Below, piece by piece: positions 35,182 through 48,327 of a DNA stretch of 64,000 nucleotides. The stretch's first letter is position 1, and the number at the start of each line of letters is the position of its first letter. The notes under the pieces were generated by a model that was given only the letters and a program-made list of their open reading frames with translations, searched no databases and had not been told where the DNA came from. Origin of the DNA: Aureobasidium sp. EXF-3400 (taxonomy: Eukaryota > Ascomycota > Dothideomycetes > Dothideales > Saccotheciaceae); contig SWBL01000083.1 of assembly GCA_024195585.1 (NCBI GenBank), positions 94,501 through 158,500 of the forward strand, read 5' to 3'. A program made the position numbers and the translations under genes.

Positions 35182-36474
35182 ATGTTCTCACGACCAGCAA
35201 CGAATGCCTTGCGGGGTGCACTTCCACTACGCACAGGCAGTACACGATGCATCTCGTCGTTAGGCCGGGCCAAAACACGACCTCAGATCAACTTCCACCC
35301 TAGAACACCACATGGCAGCCAACAGTCTCGTGGAAAGGCTACCTTCACTCGTGGTGCCAAAGAGCTCTGGGCTGCCCATCCCTACCTGGTCTCGTTAGCA
35401 GCAGCTGCTATCCTCGCCGGTTCTGCTGGTATCGCCTATGCCAACTACCTCTACTCGTCCTACATCATCGCTTCCTTCCACAACTACCCCGAGCCTGTCG
35501 CCCAGAAGCTGCGTCGCGCCATCTACTACACGAACATCGATCTCGATCCCAAGAATGCCCTCAAGTACTACAAACAAGCCCTGGAGATTGCCAACGACCT
35601 CGGCATGGACCCCTTCTCCAACGAAATCATTGGTGTCAAGATCCAAGTCTCGGCTCTGATGGAAAAGATTCAGAACTACCCTAAGGCTATTCAAGTCCTC
35701 GAGATCCTGAGGAACGACTGCTTGGCTTGGGAGGAAAATTTTGGTCAGCTCGACGACCACAAAGAGAAGCGCACACGCATCATGAAGCAGCTTGTTGCCA
35801 TGTCTGTCAAGCTCGGTGATCTATACTCGAACCAATACGTTCAAGACTCCAAAGCTGCAGAGGAAAGACTTGTTTGGGCTTTGGAGACTTCGCTACGAGA
35901 GAAGCAACGTAGAAAAGAGCCCGCTGTTTTGGAGAAAGAGGGCGAGTGGATGTCGGACAACGAGATGGGCGCTTCCATGGAGGCCCTCGCTCACAACTAC
36001 GAAACACAAAACAAGCACTACTTGGCTACTCCTCTCTTCCTGCAGGCTCTGAACTTCAAGGCCGACAAAGATTGCCACTCCGTCATTCTGATGAACAATC
36101 TTGCCATCTCCATTGCCCAGCAAAACCCTCCTCAGTCCCCCGATTCAAAGGCTCCATCACGCGCTCGCCTGATAGAGAATGCTAGAAGCTGGGCCCAGAA
36201 GGCTCTCGACCTTGCTGCTGACATCCAGCCGCCAATCCGTGATGAGGAATGCGATGTAGGTTGTGCTGTCGCTCTACACAACCTTGGTACGTACCCTACT
36301 CAAACCCTGTCTGTACAAAACGCTAATCCCTTGTTTTCAGGCGAGTTTGCCGAAATGAACAAAGACATCGAAGAGGCTAAGAAGCGCTACAAGGAGGCCA
36401 TCAGCCTTGCAAGAGCCATCAACTTCGAGGATGGCCTCGAGAATAGCTCGGCTGCTCTCAGACGACTATCTTAG
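35182..36474 (+). CDS. Mitochondrial inner-membrane TPR protein, Mgr3-like
   Basis: Two exons, 35182-36286 and 36341-36474, encode 412 residues. The N-terminus (MFSRPATNALRGALPLRTGSTR) is a mitochondrial presequence. One membrane helix (LVSLAAAAILAGSAGIAYANYL) lies near residues 70-95. Tetratricopeptide-type helical repeats follow (e.g. DPKNALKYYKQALEIANDLG and AKKRYKEAISLARAINFEDG). This arrangement matches Mgr3, the adaptor that delivers substrates to the Yme1 i-AAA protease in yeast. The 54-base intron is a multiple of three without a stop, so retention would insert 18 residues. The name is a family-level call. Confidence 0.82.
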   Translation: MFSRPATNALRGALPLRTGSTRCISSLGRAKTRPQINFHPRTPHGSQQSRGKATFTRGAKELWAAHPYLVSLAAAAILAGSAGIAYANYLYSSYIIASFHNYPEPVAQKLRRAIYYTNIDLDPKNALKYYKQALEIANDLGMDPFSNEIIGVKIQVSALMEKIQNYPKAIQVLEILRNDCLAWEENFGQLDDHKEKRTRIMKQLVAMSVKLGDLYSNQYVQDSKAAEERLVWALETSLREKQRRKEPAVLEKEGEWMSDNEMGASMEALAHNYETQNKHYLATPLFLQALNFKADKDCHSVILMNNLAISIAQQNPPQSPDSKAPSRARLIENARSWAQKALDLAADIQPPIRDEECDVGCAVALHNLGTYPTQTLSVQNANPLFSGEFAEMNKDIEEAKKRYKEAISLARAINFEDGLENSSAALRRLS

Positions 36475-36657
36475 ACCGCTGCTCATCAACACCTCCCCAC
36501 TCTTACTTTGATACCCTGTGCTGCGAGATGCTGGAGAAGGACTGTTGTACATATACTTCAATGTCATGATAGAATTAAGACTTTAGGTCATACACATTTA
36601 AACAGCGATCACTGTTCTCGTCCTGCATTACATCTCCCCTTACTCGTGTGTATCTTA

Positions 36658-37735
36658 TTAGAGCTTTGCATATACTGGCTTCGTCTTTTTGATGCCCGCT
36701 GTCAACGAGTCGGTGACATCTGCAGTGTTGCAATATGCTGCATTCCAGACCGACACATATCTCAGGCCTTAGAACAAACACAGTCAGCATACAAGGAACA
36801 GTGAACAGATCATGGCAGCAAACTTACCATCTTGCACCGAGTGATCCCTCGAGTAGTTCAACACTTCTTTGGTACCCATGATGGCCACCGGACTCTTGCT
36901 GGCAATCAGCTTGGCTTTCTCGACTGCCTTTGCCAAAGCCTCGGCCTTGGTGTCATAGACGGCAGACACGATTCCAACTGTCAAAGCTTCTTGTGCAGTG
37001 AATATCCTGGCTGTCAAAGCGACGTCTTTGATGAATGACATGGGAATGTTGGCTTTGGGCAGGCGGGTCAGGGTACCGATATCTGCTGCGAGTCCAATGT
37101 CGACCTCCTTGACCGCGAACCGGGTGGTAGAGACGCAGATGCGGATGTCCGCGCATAGAGTCATGTCTAGTGCTAGGCCAAAGGAGACGCCATGTAATAC
37201 AGCTATCACGGCTGTTCCAACACATATCAGAATTGCTACAAGTATCCTGGATAGTGGATGATGACTTACGCTTCTCGCATTTCTCGATCTGAGTGATACT
37301 TGCTTGGAACTCATCGATGTGGAGTCGAAGCCGTTGTGCCACTCTTGCAGCATCGATTCCATCATTGCCTGATAACACTCCGGTCTCCGAGGCTGATTGT
37401 ACGTCGAGGCCTGCCGAGAAGGCTCTGTCGCCTGCGCTGGTCAAGACCACACAGCGTACATCAGGGTCGTGAGATAGGCGCTCAAAGATCTGGCCGATGC
37501 CCTTCCACATGCTACATTGCCATCAGCTTACGGATCATGTCGGACGTGGCTCCATTCTGATAGTGGTTGATGGATAACATGATAAATGACTCGTGCAAAG
37601 GTGATGATGATCAAGAGTTCTTACGTACGGTTCGTTGAACGCGTTCATCTTCTCGGGCCTGTTGATCTCGACCTGCGCGACATACTCTCCAGGAAACGTG
37701 ACGTTGAAGTACTCGTAGTTGTACGATGGTGCCAT
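36658..37735 (-). CDS. DCI1: Peroxisomal delta(3,5)-delta(2,4)-dienoyl-CoA isomerase/enoyl-CoA hydratase family
   Basis: Four exons, 37735-37629, 37511-37270, 37211-36828 and 36767-36658, encode 280 residues. The crotonase fold is clear: VAQVEINRPEKMNAFN, then DRAFSAGLDVQ (oxyanion hole), then AVLHGVSFGLALDMTLCADIRI. The KEVDIGLAADIGTLTRLPK stretch contains the Glu/Asp pair expected for dienoyl-CoA isomerases. The last three residues are AKL, a type 1 peroxisomal targeting signal. Its role is beta-oxidation of unsaturated fatty acids with double bonds at odd positions. The first intron (117 bases) is longer than usual here. Confidence 0.88.
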
Positions 37736-39707
37736 GATTGCGATATGAATGATGTGGATATTCAGAAAGTTGGAACGAAGCAAATCAGAAAGAGAGGAAG
37801 GTATGTCTCCTTTCCCGCGAGAGCAGTCCTTGGCTTATGTATCATACACCCTCTGCTTCCCATCAAGACTTTACCAAGACTTTCGTTTCGGTTTAACACT
37901 CCGTGTATCTTGGTGTTGGAATCGATGCTTGCTTCATACGGCCGCAAAGGAGGAGCTTTTGGTGATGCCGAGATGCCGAGGTTCGTTGCCAGTTTCCGTT
38001 CATGCACCTTCGTTTTTGACACCTTGGAAGCCATGACCTCTGTGATGATATAAGCAAACGGTCAGACTATGACCCTTAGGTCTCAAGTAATCACAAATAC
38101 ACGCGATGGAATGGCTGCGTGTGTATAGAGATGTTCGTGTGTCAGGGTCAATGTTGACTCATCCGATACAATGGATCGGATCCATATGCAAGACCGTTGC
38201 AAAACGCGGAACCAGGATGGTCGACAACAGTCACTTGGGGAAGGTGTTGATGCCGCATTGGATATCAACGGCATCCGTATTGGTGATGTAGCGACGTTGA
38301 GGTGGTTGGAACTCGCCAGGCGCGCGCGTGCATCCGGACAACAGGACCCGTTGCACGATGTCCTACCTAGGTATCCACGTTTCCTATCGGGACAATCTTC
38401 CTTCCTCCAATACCAAACACAATGTCACCAGCTGTCTGTCCGACAACACAACATAGGCTGCCCCCGGTTCCCTAGCCTAGTCCTCAACTACGAGTGGTCC
38501 ACAGGCCACGGGCTTGAGAAAGCAGATGATATCGTTGTCATGACGAGAGCACCGAACCGCCGCTTATGTAGTGCACTCTGGCGCCGCTCCTTGCACTGCC
38601 TGCATCTTTCCCTTCAGAATTGCAGCACCTCGAAACAGATATAGCCGTATCACATCCACCACTCCCTCGCGGAGGATAAGCCGAGCTCTGCTGCCTGATA
38701 TCTGCTGCACGCGATAAAACAACCATTCGAAGACGAATCACGTTCTTGAGGCGCTACGCGTCGATGAAACCCGGACACACTTCTGGAAGAAGATAACAAC
38801 ACTCAGTTCATGAGGACCTCTTCAAGCGCTGGACGAGCACTCAAACCCAAAGGTCGAATCTCTGCATGAGAAATGACGCTTGCTACGTCACTCCAATCGC
38901 GTCACCGCGGCTGGCTCATAGCAAGATCTTTGGTGATTTGTGCTTGAAAACAGACATAATTAATTTGAAGAAAATAGGCATCGACGCTGACCCGTCGAAT
39001 ATGCCAGATCTTAAGGACGATCTAAGGCTGATTGAGCAGTTCGCTGTCTCAGTTTCATACTGAAACAAAGGACGCGTGCTTTCCCCAGTGATGATCCCGG
39101 CTGGGCTCGTTTACGAACTTCGCATTCGCGGCAGGTGTCGAGGCCTCTGCGTAGCAAACAATTGACTGTGCTGATCCAATGTACTGGACGATGCAACATA
39201 TCGCTGTGAGGATACGGCTTGACAATTGATATCCCGCCAAAACCAGTCATCCGAAGGGTTTGGTTCAAATTTAGAGATCAAAGATCTGCACCAGGTTTGT
39301 GTGGCATCTTTCCACGCATCCTGCCGGCCTTGGGCATACCACGATGGGTTGTGTTCCTGATGATCTTTGCCCATTGGAAACTTGGGTCGTGCAGATGCAC
39401 ACACAAGCCTCCGTCGTCAGCCGTCTTGATACGGGCACTGGCAGGATTCAATCGGGTGCCACTGCTCGTGTTTGGTGATCAGCAATCGTATCCTCATAAA
39501 TCTTCCAGATGAACCACAAGTTTAAAAGGCAAGTGTTTATGACCTTCTGGAAGTCAGGAACCCTCGTGTCTCTCGTCCTATCCTTGAATCAAACGTCTTA
39601 CTACTATCACACTCTCTTTATAAACATCTTTTGCTCAGCCTTGGCCACCTTTCCCTCCATTTCCATTGCCAATCGATCAAATTTTGGCAGCAACGCAGAG
39701 GATCAAG
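37736..39707. other. 2 kb divergent promoter region
   Basis: It separates the dienoyl-CoA isomerase (minus) from the GMC oxidoreductase (plus). A TATAAA at 39619-39624, about 85 bases before the GMC start, is the only clear signal. ORFs here are short and unsupported, and I see no repeat. Confidence 0.45.
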
Positions 39708-42299
39708 ATGTCCAAACACCAATTGGTGGCAGCCACAGCGCTACTCGTAACCCGAGCTATTGCCGGAGGTCTCAATGTTCCTCTACCGGACAACAATGTC
39801 TTCGACTACATCGTGGTCGGTGGTGGGCCGGCAGGCCTCACAGTCGCGAACCGTCTCAGTGAGAATGCCAACGTCCAAGTCCTACTACTGGAGGCTGGAG
39901 ACGCCGACAACTATCCCGAAAGCATTATGATTCCTTACTTCCAAGGTGCGGCTGGATCCGTGAATGGAAGATGTGGTGGATACAACTGGTACGAGGCATT
40001 ATGCATATAAACACGGCTAAGCACATCACTGACGAAAGAACAGGTGTGACCAGACTGTTGCACAAACCTACCTCGATGGTGGCAGCAGGACGATACCACA
40101 AGGTAAAGGCCTGGGTGGTGGCACTCTTATCAACGCAATGCTATGGAACCGTGGTGATCGAGAGGACTACGATATCTGGTCCCAACTAAACGATGCGAAA
40201 AATGGTTGGGACTATGACTCTCTTCTCGAATTCTTCCAGAGGGCAAGTGTGATGTCGTTTTTAGCATAAGTCTTCCTGCTAACAATTGACAGAGTGAGAC
40301 TTTCAACCAACAGCCCTCAACCGAGATCGCAACAACCTATGGCCAGGGGTATGATGCGTCACAGCACGGCGAGTCCGGACCACAGAACGTTTCCTTCCCA
40401 GCATTCCAATACCCAGCCAGCCAGCACTTCTTTGCCGCTTTGAACCGCATGGGAGTACCGACACAACCTGACCCTGCTGCACCAACCGAAAAGGGAGCCA
40501 TGTACCTCCCGCAGGGTATATCCCAAGTCAATCAGTCTCGCGCAGATGCACGTCGCGCCCGATGGGATTCAGTCGCCGGCCGTGAGAATTTCTACGTCTC
40601 CACCGGTCAACACGTCCGCCGTATCTTGTTTGACGGTGGCTGTGCTACTTCTGGAGACAAGGGTGCCCGAGCTGTTGGAGTCGAGGTTACGGCTGGCGGA
40701 CGTAATGGCAAGGCGTGGACAGCTGTGGCCGCTCGTGAAGTCATCCTCGCCGCTGGTGCCCTTCGTACTCCGCAACTTCTGGAGCTCAGCGGTATTGGTG
40801 ATAAGAACATCCTCACCAAAGCCGGAGTGAAGAATCGTGTCAATCTACCAGGAGTTGGAGCGAACCTTCAGGATCATATGTTAATGCATATGACTCAAGG
40901 CTTTAACAACCAAAGCTATGTTTATCCGAACATCATGCAAAACTCCACTATCAACGACTGGGCAAGGTCGGTGTACTACAAGAACAGAACCGGGCCCTAT
41001 ACCTTTGGACCTCCGGATGGCAACGGTTTCTTCTCGCTCCCTCAAATCTCAGATCGTGCGCAGGAAATTGCTCAAAATGCATCGTCGTTCTCTGACGAAG
41101 ACTATCTGGCTACCGGGTTGGATGAGAGTGTCATCCGTGGATATGCCCGTCAACGTGCTCTTCTCATTCCTGCTCTCAACAACAGCAGACGTGCCGTGAT
41201 CGAGTTCCTGCAGGACAACGCAGGCAACACCCAGATCTCCAATCAGCGACCTTTTACTCGTGGAAACGTTCATATCAACGGAACCGACCCTTTCAATTAT
41301 CCTACCCTCGACTTCCGTTATGGTAGTAACCCTATCGATATGGCTGTCATGATGGATTCTTTACGCTTTAACGATGAGTTGTTCCAACAGCCAGAACTCC
41401 AGATTCTCCAGCCGGTGCAAAAGGATCCTCCACACGCTGCTAGTGAGGCTCAACTCCAGGAGTTCCTGAATCGCGCTTTAGGTACTGAATTTCACCCTTC
41501 TTGCACTGCTGCGATGATGCCTAGAGAGGACGGTGGTGTCGTTGATTCTACTCTGCTAGTATACGGAACTCAGAACATCCGTGTGGTGGACGCCAGCATT
41601 TTCCCCATTATTCCTGCCGCTCACCTCGAGTCTGTCATCTACGCTGTAGCTGAGAAGGCTGCAGATCTGATCAAGAAGTCTCAGGAAACTGGTAGCGTAC
41701 CATACCTACCCCTTGACCAGACGCAGTGTACCATGGCACCAACAGGCAATGCTAAGCGGGCTGTACAGGCAGGTCAACCCCAAGCCTACAGTTCTGCCAC
41801 GGCTTCTTATTCGGCATCATCGTCATCCTACTCCAGCTCCGCCTCCTACTCGACAAACAGCACCTCGTCATACGACAGCTCATCAAGTGTGCCCGATCTT
41901 ACTGGCCCTTCAGGCGGCTCAGACGATGGCCCGATTGGTATGGTGGGTGGTTACCCTGCTGTTGGTTATCCAAACTACAACCCTTCAGCCAGCAAGGGCT
42001 TCGACATCTTCGCATCCGACCGTCCAGCTTCCATCGGTCTTCCCGTCGGAGCTGCATTGAAATGGGCAGATTGCCTTATCAATGGTCTTGTTGTTGATCC
42101 TTTGGAGGGTCTCGTCAAAACTGTTGATCACATTGTGGAAGGAACAGGTCAGGTGCTGAAGAACACGACTGATACTGTTCTTGGGGGTGTTGGTGATGTG
42201 CTGAATCACACTGTTGATACTACAGTCAAAACGTCAGATCTTGCCTCTGGCATTCTGGATGGCATTGGTGCGAAGAATGAACGACGCTTTGTCGCTTGA
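39708..42299 (+). CDS. Secreted GMC oxidoreductase with Ser-rich C-terminal extension
   Basis: Three exons, 39708-39988, 40044-40242 and 40293-42299, encode 828 residues. Intron 2 has a GC donor (GCAAGT) with a CTAAC branch. A signal peptide (about 1-20) is followed by the FAD motif FDYIVVGGGPAGLTVANRL. The signature GALRTPQLLELSGIG and the two active-site His regions, EFHPSCTAAMMP and IIPAAHLESVIYAVAEKAA, are present. The substrate class (alcohol, sugar, aryl alcohol) is not evident. After about residue 590 comes an atypical tail: a Ser/Tyr-rich stretch, then a Gly/Pro stretch, then an amphipathic region with repeated VD/VLxx spacing (residues about 750-820). Such tails are not part of the usual GMC fold. 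Confidence 0.92.
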
Positions 42300-42676
42300 T
42301 TGCCATGTTTGTAGATGATGCTTGTAATGCCATTTCTTTGTTTCTCAGACTATACAAACGGTGTGCACCACACATGCACAAATAATGCTGCGACTTGTGA
42401 TATGCAATTGTGATTTAACGGTGTGTCGGTGTCGATGTTGAGAACGCGGCGAAGCGCAAAGAAGGCGGCAGAAGAAGTGGACCGTGCTCCGTGCACAATA
42501 AGGGACACGATCGATGTCATAGATTGAAACAGTTCAGAGTGAACATCTCACAATTGCTCAGACCTCTCTTCTTTGCCTCATACACCAACTCACTTGCATC
42601 AACCGCCCAAACATCTCACCACCACACACCTCTCTACACACCTCTCCAACTACACACCACACATATCACATCCACC
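42300..42676. other. Intergenic region, MBF1 promoter
   Basis: Head-to-tail gap. The last 100 bases are AC-rich (CACCACACACC-type), a common leader of highly expressed fungal genes. No gene is evident. Confidence 0.45.
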
Positions 42677-43215
42677 ATGTCTGACTGGGACCAAGTCACC
42701 AAGATTGGCAGCAAGGCCCGTGGTGGCGCTGCCGGCCCTCGCGAGACCGTCATCAAGGGAAACAGCGCCCTCAACGCCGCTCAGCGTAGCGGTGGTATCG
42801 TTGCCACCGAGAAGAAGTTCGCTACCGCCAACGTAAGTCAACCGCCCTCAGCCATCCCTCAATCGCTCAAGCCAGCTAACACACGACACAGGCAGCTAGC
42901 AAGGGTATCGAAGGCCAGCACTTGACAAAGGTCGATCGCAGCGAAGACATTGTCGCAACCAAGAAGGTCCCCGATGATGTTGCCAAGGCCCTCCAGCAGG
43001 CCCGCCAGCTACTCAAGAACCCCAAGGGCGCCACCATGACCCAGAAGGACCTTGCCTCCAAGGCCTCGGTCGATGTCGCCTACGTCGCTGCTCTCGAGCG
43101 CCCCGGTGCCGACTGGCCAGGCATGGACTTCGTCCAGAAGATCCAGAAGGCCGCCAACGTCCGCCTTACTGGCTCCAACATCGGTGCTCCCATGTTCGGC
43201 CCCAAGAAGAAGTAA
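42677..43215 (+). CDS. MBF1: Multiprotein-bridging factor 1
   Basis: Two exons, 42677-42832 and 42892-43215, encode 159 residues. The N-terminal MBF1 domain starts MSDWDQVTKIG and includes AARS-like SKARGGAAGP and NAAQRSGG. The C-terminal HTH (cro/C1) domain runs from ATMTQKDLASKASVD through ANVRLTGSNIGAPMFGPKKK. Codon choice is strongly C-ending, which indicates high expression. Family knowledge: Mbf1 bridges bZIP activators such as Gcn4 to TBP and also suppresses frameshifting at collided ribosomes. The middle of the HTH (VAYVAALERPGADWPG) is somewhat divergent from the usual motif. Confidence 0.95.
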
Positions 43216-44254
43216 ACGCATCTCAGATACACAGAGTTGATTCTGTTTTGCTTTTCTCATCCTTCTTCGCCGTCTTCTACACCAGGACACCTGCATTACG
43301 AGCTTCGAGCTTCGCATTCGAGGAGGAGAGCGTTTTTCTATGAGCATGCAATAGATTCTTTTGCATCACTCGGTCCATTTTTGTTGGTTCAATCACGAGC
43401 GGGCGTTCCATAATGACGAACAGGAATTCATGACGGCACAAAGAAAAATGGACAATGGTTATGGTCATAGGTCATGGAAGGGTTGGCTCGGTTTGTCATT
43501 CACAGCCGACATCAGGAGAGTCGTTTCTACCTATCCCCCTTCATAGCTTTATAATCCAAAGCCATGCAACTACATGTTGTAACCCAGATTTTCTACTCAC
43601 ATGCCATCCCGAGTCTCTTCTTTTGTACAAGTAGCGAATCCCATTCAAAGTCTCGTCTTCTGTACGAGTAGTGAACCATTTTCCCATGTCAAACATGCTT
43701 CTGGGATCACCCTGGTCGTCAATATCGCAGCTCGAATTGCTCAAACATGTCACTCTTTTCATGACTTATTCCTGGAATCCAGTCTAAGGATCCTTCTTCA
43801 CCATTCCATCAATGAGTTTCTTGATAATGAATGTCGTTCTCGTGTTGCGATTAGGACCCCTGTGCGCATAGCATCTACCAAACTTCATAACGAGGAAACG
43901 ATATTTCATTAGCATGAGACAGTCCACTCTGAGCCGACATTGCACTGTTGTGATTCTGATAGCATCGCCATTTCAGACAACTGCCGTTAACCATAAATGC
44001 ATGTATAGCAAAACATCAACTCGATATCAAGAACAAGGAGACAGATCCGAGACTCTCCTTATCAGATCCGAGACTCTTCTTATCAGATCCGAGACACTAC
44101 CCCACCTTCCCGAATGATGACAAGAGAGGGGCAAAGCACGACCTCTACCACCACAACACATTATTACCAACCATTGAAGCCTATCATTATCTGAAGAGGA
44201 AGAATCAGCAGAGTGTTCTTTTCCATGAGACGCTCAACAATACACACATGATTG
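43216..44254. other. Intergenic region with short direct repeats
   Basis: This 1 kb stretch between MBF1 and the F-box gene contains an imperfect direct repeat of about 30 bases (43611-43641 and 43649-43677) and a 21-base tandem repeat (44043-44096). A 103-codon ORF at 43601-43912 spans the first repeat but has no recognisable product. Confidence 0.5.
44043..44096. repeat. 21-base tandem repeat, about 2.6 copies
   Basis: The unit begins AGATCCGAGACTCT and ends CTTATC. Copies lie at 44043-44063 and 44064-44084, differing at one base, with a 12-base partial copy to 44096. It sits about 160 bases before the F-box gene. Confidence 0.8.
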
Positions 44255-45596
44255 ATGGTTGTCTTTGTCGACTTGGACGACCCGGATGAGGTCGAGCATC
44301 AGCATCAACATGCACACACCACTCCATTCGATATGCGCGATTTGATTAATGCTCATGCTACAAGACTACCACAGCATCGCCCTGGGGAAGATATCGAGAT
44401 TGAAAGTGATGAAGAAGATGACGAGCAAGAACATCCGAATCTGAATGCTCTATCTGCAGTTCTGGGAAACTATCCGTTCGTAATGAAGATCGGGTGAAAG
44501 AGAAATGATCGAAAACTGATGAATGAAGCCAGTATCATTTCCGAGATTGCAAGACATTTGGATCTAAACTCTTTGCACGATTTGTCTCGCACATGTCGAC
44601 AGTTCAGGGCCAACCTTCTCCAGCATCGAAGGCAATTGATCCCGCATACTTTGCGATGTGTTTCTGATGTTTCAGCTGCATCACAGAAACCACGCAGTGT
44701 GAAGGAATCAGAGGAAGAGGATGCATGGATCACACGTGGACCAGCTGGAATCAGGATTCCTAGACTGACTAGTGGAAAGTTTGGTGCTTGTGCAAGAGAT
44801 ATGGTGGGAGAGTGTCGACGATGTGGGACTATTGTTTGTCGAGTAAGCATCTCCTCTAATCCACATATCCCAGCTATTAGCATCAGCTAACTTTGCAATA
44901 CAGAACTGCACAATGAAAGCCCCCTCAAGCACCGCCCTCAAGTCCCGTCATCGGAGACTCTGCCGCACATGCATCAGAGCCCCTCTATCTCTCCACACGA
45001 CCATAACCTCAGAACACCATGACGACCTTCACGACACGTTAAAGCATCCTCCCCTCTACCGCAGCCCCTGCTCTTGCACAACTCAAGTCTGGCTCTGCAC
45101 ACCCTGCTCCACAACCTCCCGCACTTTGGATACCTCCTACATGCGCGCCTGGACCTGGCGCTCCCGCTACTCTACCCACCTCCACGGCATCGGCACAGGC
45201 CTAGGCACCGGCATCGAAGGCGTCCAATGCGGTCGAGAATCCCACTGTCTCTCTGCTCGCACGATTTTCAAAGAATTCGAATGTGATGCTGCAGATACAC
45301 GCACCGGAGGTTATTTTTTGCAGGAAATGGAGGGGATTGGTGGCGTGGTGAAGAAGAAAGTTAAGAGGAGGTTGTTGGTGGGGGATGTGGTGCAGGAGTT
45401 TGAGGATGAGAGGGAAGGGGGTAGGTATTTGGAGAGGGAACAAGAGGGGGTGGAGAGGAGTTGGTGTTCTTGGTGTGATAGAGTGGTTTTGGGTAAAAAG
45501 GATGTTTTGAGGATTGGGAAACCTGATAATGCTGGTGTCGGAGATGCTTTGGGTAGAAGCTGTGAGAGTGATTTGAGTTCGAGTTCGAGTCTTTGA
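44255..45596 (+). CDS. F-box protein with Cys-rich zinc-binding-like region
   Basis: Three exons, 44255-44493, 44554-44842 and 44904-45596, encode 406 residues. Upstream is an acidic arm (IEIESDEEDDEQEH). The F-box runs from NYPFVMKI to HLDLNSLHDLSRTCRQFRANLL, residues about 72-105. The centre is Cys-rich: ECRRCGTIVCRNC, CRTC, CSC, CTPC and a late CSWC, suggesting zinc-binding knuckles. Intron 1 is ambiguous: acceptor CCAG at 44532 would give a 39-base intron and add IISEIAR, whereas GCAAG at 44553 gives a normal 60-base intron, which I prefer. F-box proteins usually present substrates to SCF ubiquitin ligase; the target is unknown. Confidence 0.78.
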
Positions 45597-46031
45597 TCGA
45601 AGCAAAAGAGCCTAGAGTCCTACGAGATTAGGTGTATCGAGTTCAACCTACGCACTTTTCTCCCTTCACGTGTGCCTCAAGAGCTGGTTTCATTATCATG
45701 ATGCTACGATGGTCTCCACAGAACGTATTCGATAGGTCGCAGTCCTGACACGAGATACTACAACAAAGCAAACCAGACAAGTGTAGAACGGTCTTCATTA
45801 AGCCTCGATGGTTTCCAGGCAACTAAATCAGGAAAAAAGCAGATGTACATCCCCGTAGCTGATCTTACTCTGGTTCGTGACCTCGCGCTAGATGGTAAAA
45901 AGACGTGACAGAAAACATGATGTGCTTAATGAGATGATAAGGCTGTGGATTAGAGAAGACTGCGCTGCCAGCGCGCAAGGAAAAATGATAGATGGGAGAA
46001 TGAGTTTGCCAGGATGAAAGTTTGCATGCGC
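45597..46031. other. Convergent intergenic region
   Basis: This is the tail-to-tail gap between the F-box gene and SLT2. I see only 3' UTR-like sequence. Confidence 0.45.
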
Positions 46032-47500
<1,469 letters not shown>

Positions 47501-48327
47501 GTTTGCGGTGTGGGAGTTGGTAGGGATGTTGTCGAGGTTCCGGCGTGAGATGCGGCACTGCGATTGAGTCTTGTTGATGCTGATGGCGCGGGGGTAGTAT
47601 CAGGCAGGCGCGGCTCGCTCGTGCTTTCCTGCTTCTGCTTCTGGTTTTGATTTTACTTCGAGCGTGTCGCTAAACAACCGTGGTAGCCTCGACAGTATTA
47701 GGACGAAAGGTTTTGTGAGAAAGTCCAACGCTCGCTCGTATAGATGCTGAAACAAGAGTTATATCTTGACGATACGGAATTGGTAAATGGTCCCTGAAGC
47801 TTGCCCAACTGCCTCTTCCTCTCTATTGGTTGATGCGTCACCCCCACTTGTTTTGCCGTAAGCGCCAGCCTTCCTGTGCCCCTCTCGCCCGCGACTCGGC
47901 CTCCTTCTGTTCGCGGTTCGCTGCCGTCAAGCTTCACTGCCTTGTTGCTTACTCGAGCGCTAGCCTTGCTCACCTCGTACTCATCTGCCTTTTTATATCC
48001 TTATCATCAAGCTTCTAAGACACAGATACGAACCTCTCCTCGCTGTTTATGCGAGCTTGTATTCAAGACCATCGTTGATTGTAGTGACTATGGTACAACA
48101 TCTGCTTGTATCCACTCTTTGTATTCTTCTATACCACATTCCATCCATCCATCCCCAAAGACTGCCCCTCCAATATGGGCTGCTTCATCATTAAAAGCCA
48201 CACTCTTCGAAGTGCCATGTGAGAATCAAAAAAAAAAAGAAAACGCCCTAACATGCATCTGCGAAAAAAGCAGAACGAAACAAACGCTACAAAAACGAAG
48301 CTCAATGTGTATATGCGAAAACAACAA
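47501..48327. other. SLT2 upstream region
   Basis: It lies between SLT2 and the 3' end of FIC1 (both minus). It holds an A-tract at about 48228-48242 and pyrimidine-rich sequence on the minus strand near SLT2. No supported ORF. Confidence 0.45.

Noticed and set aside
40440..42299. A separate 619-residue GMC gene starting at 40440
   Set aside because: The N-terminal FAD-binding exons at 39708-40242 join to it in frame through two introns, so this ATG is internal.
44519..44890. Separate small gene starting MNEASIISEIARHLD
   Set aside because: It is the middle exon of the F-box gene. The F-box needs NYPFVMKI from the preceding exon and continues into the Cys-rich exon at 44904.
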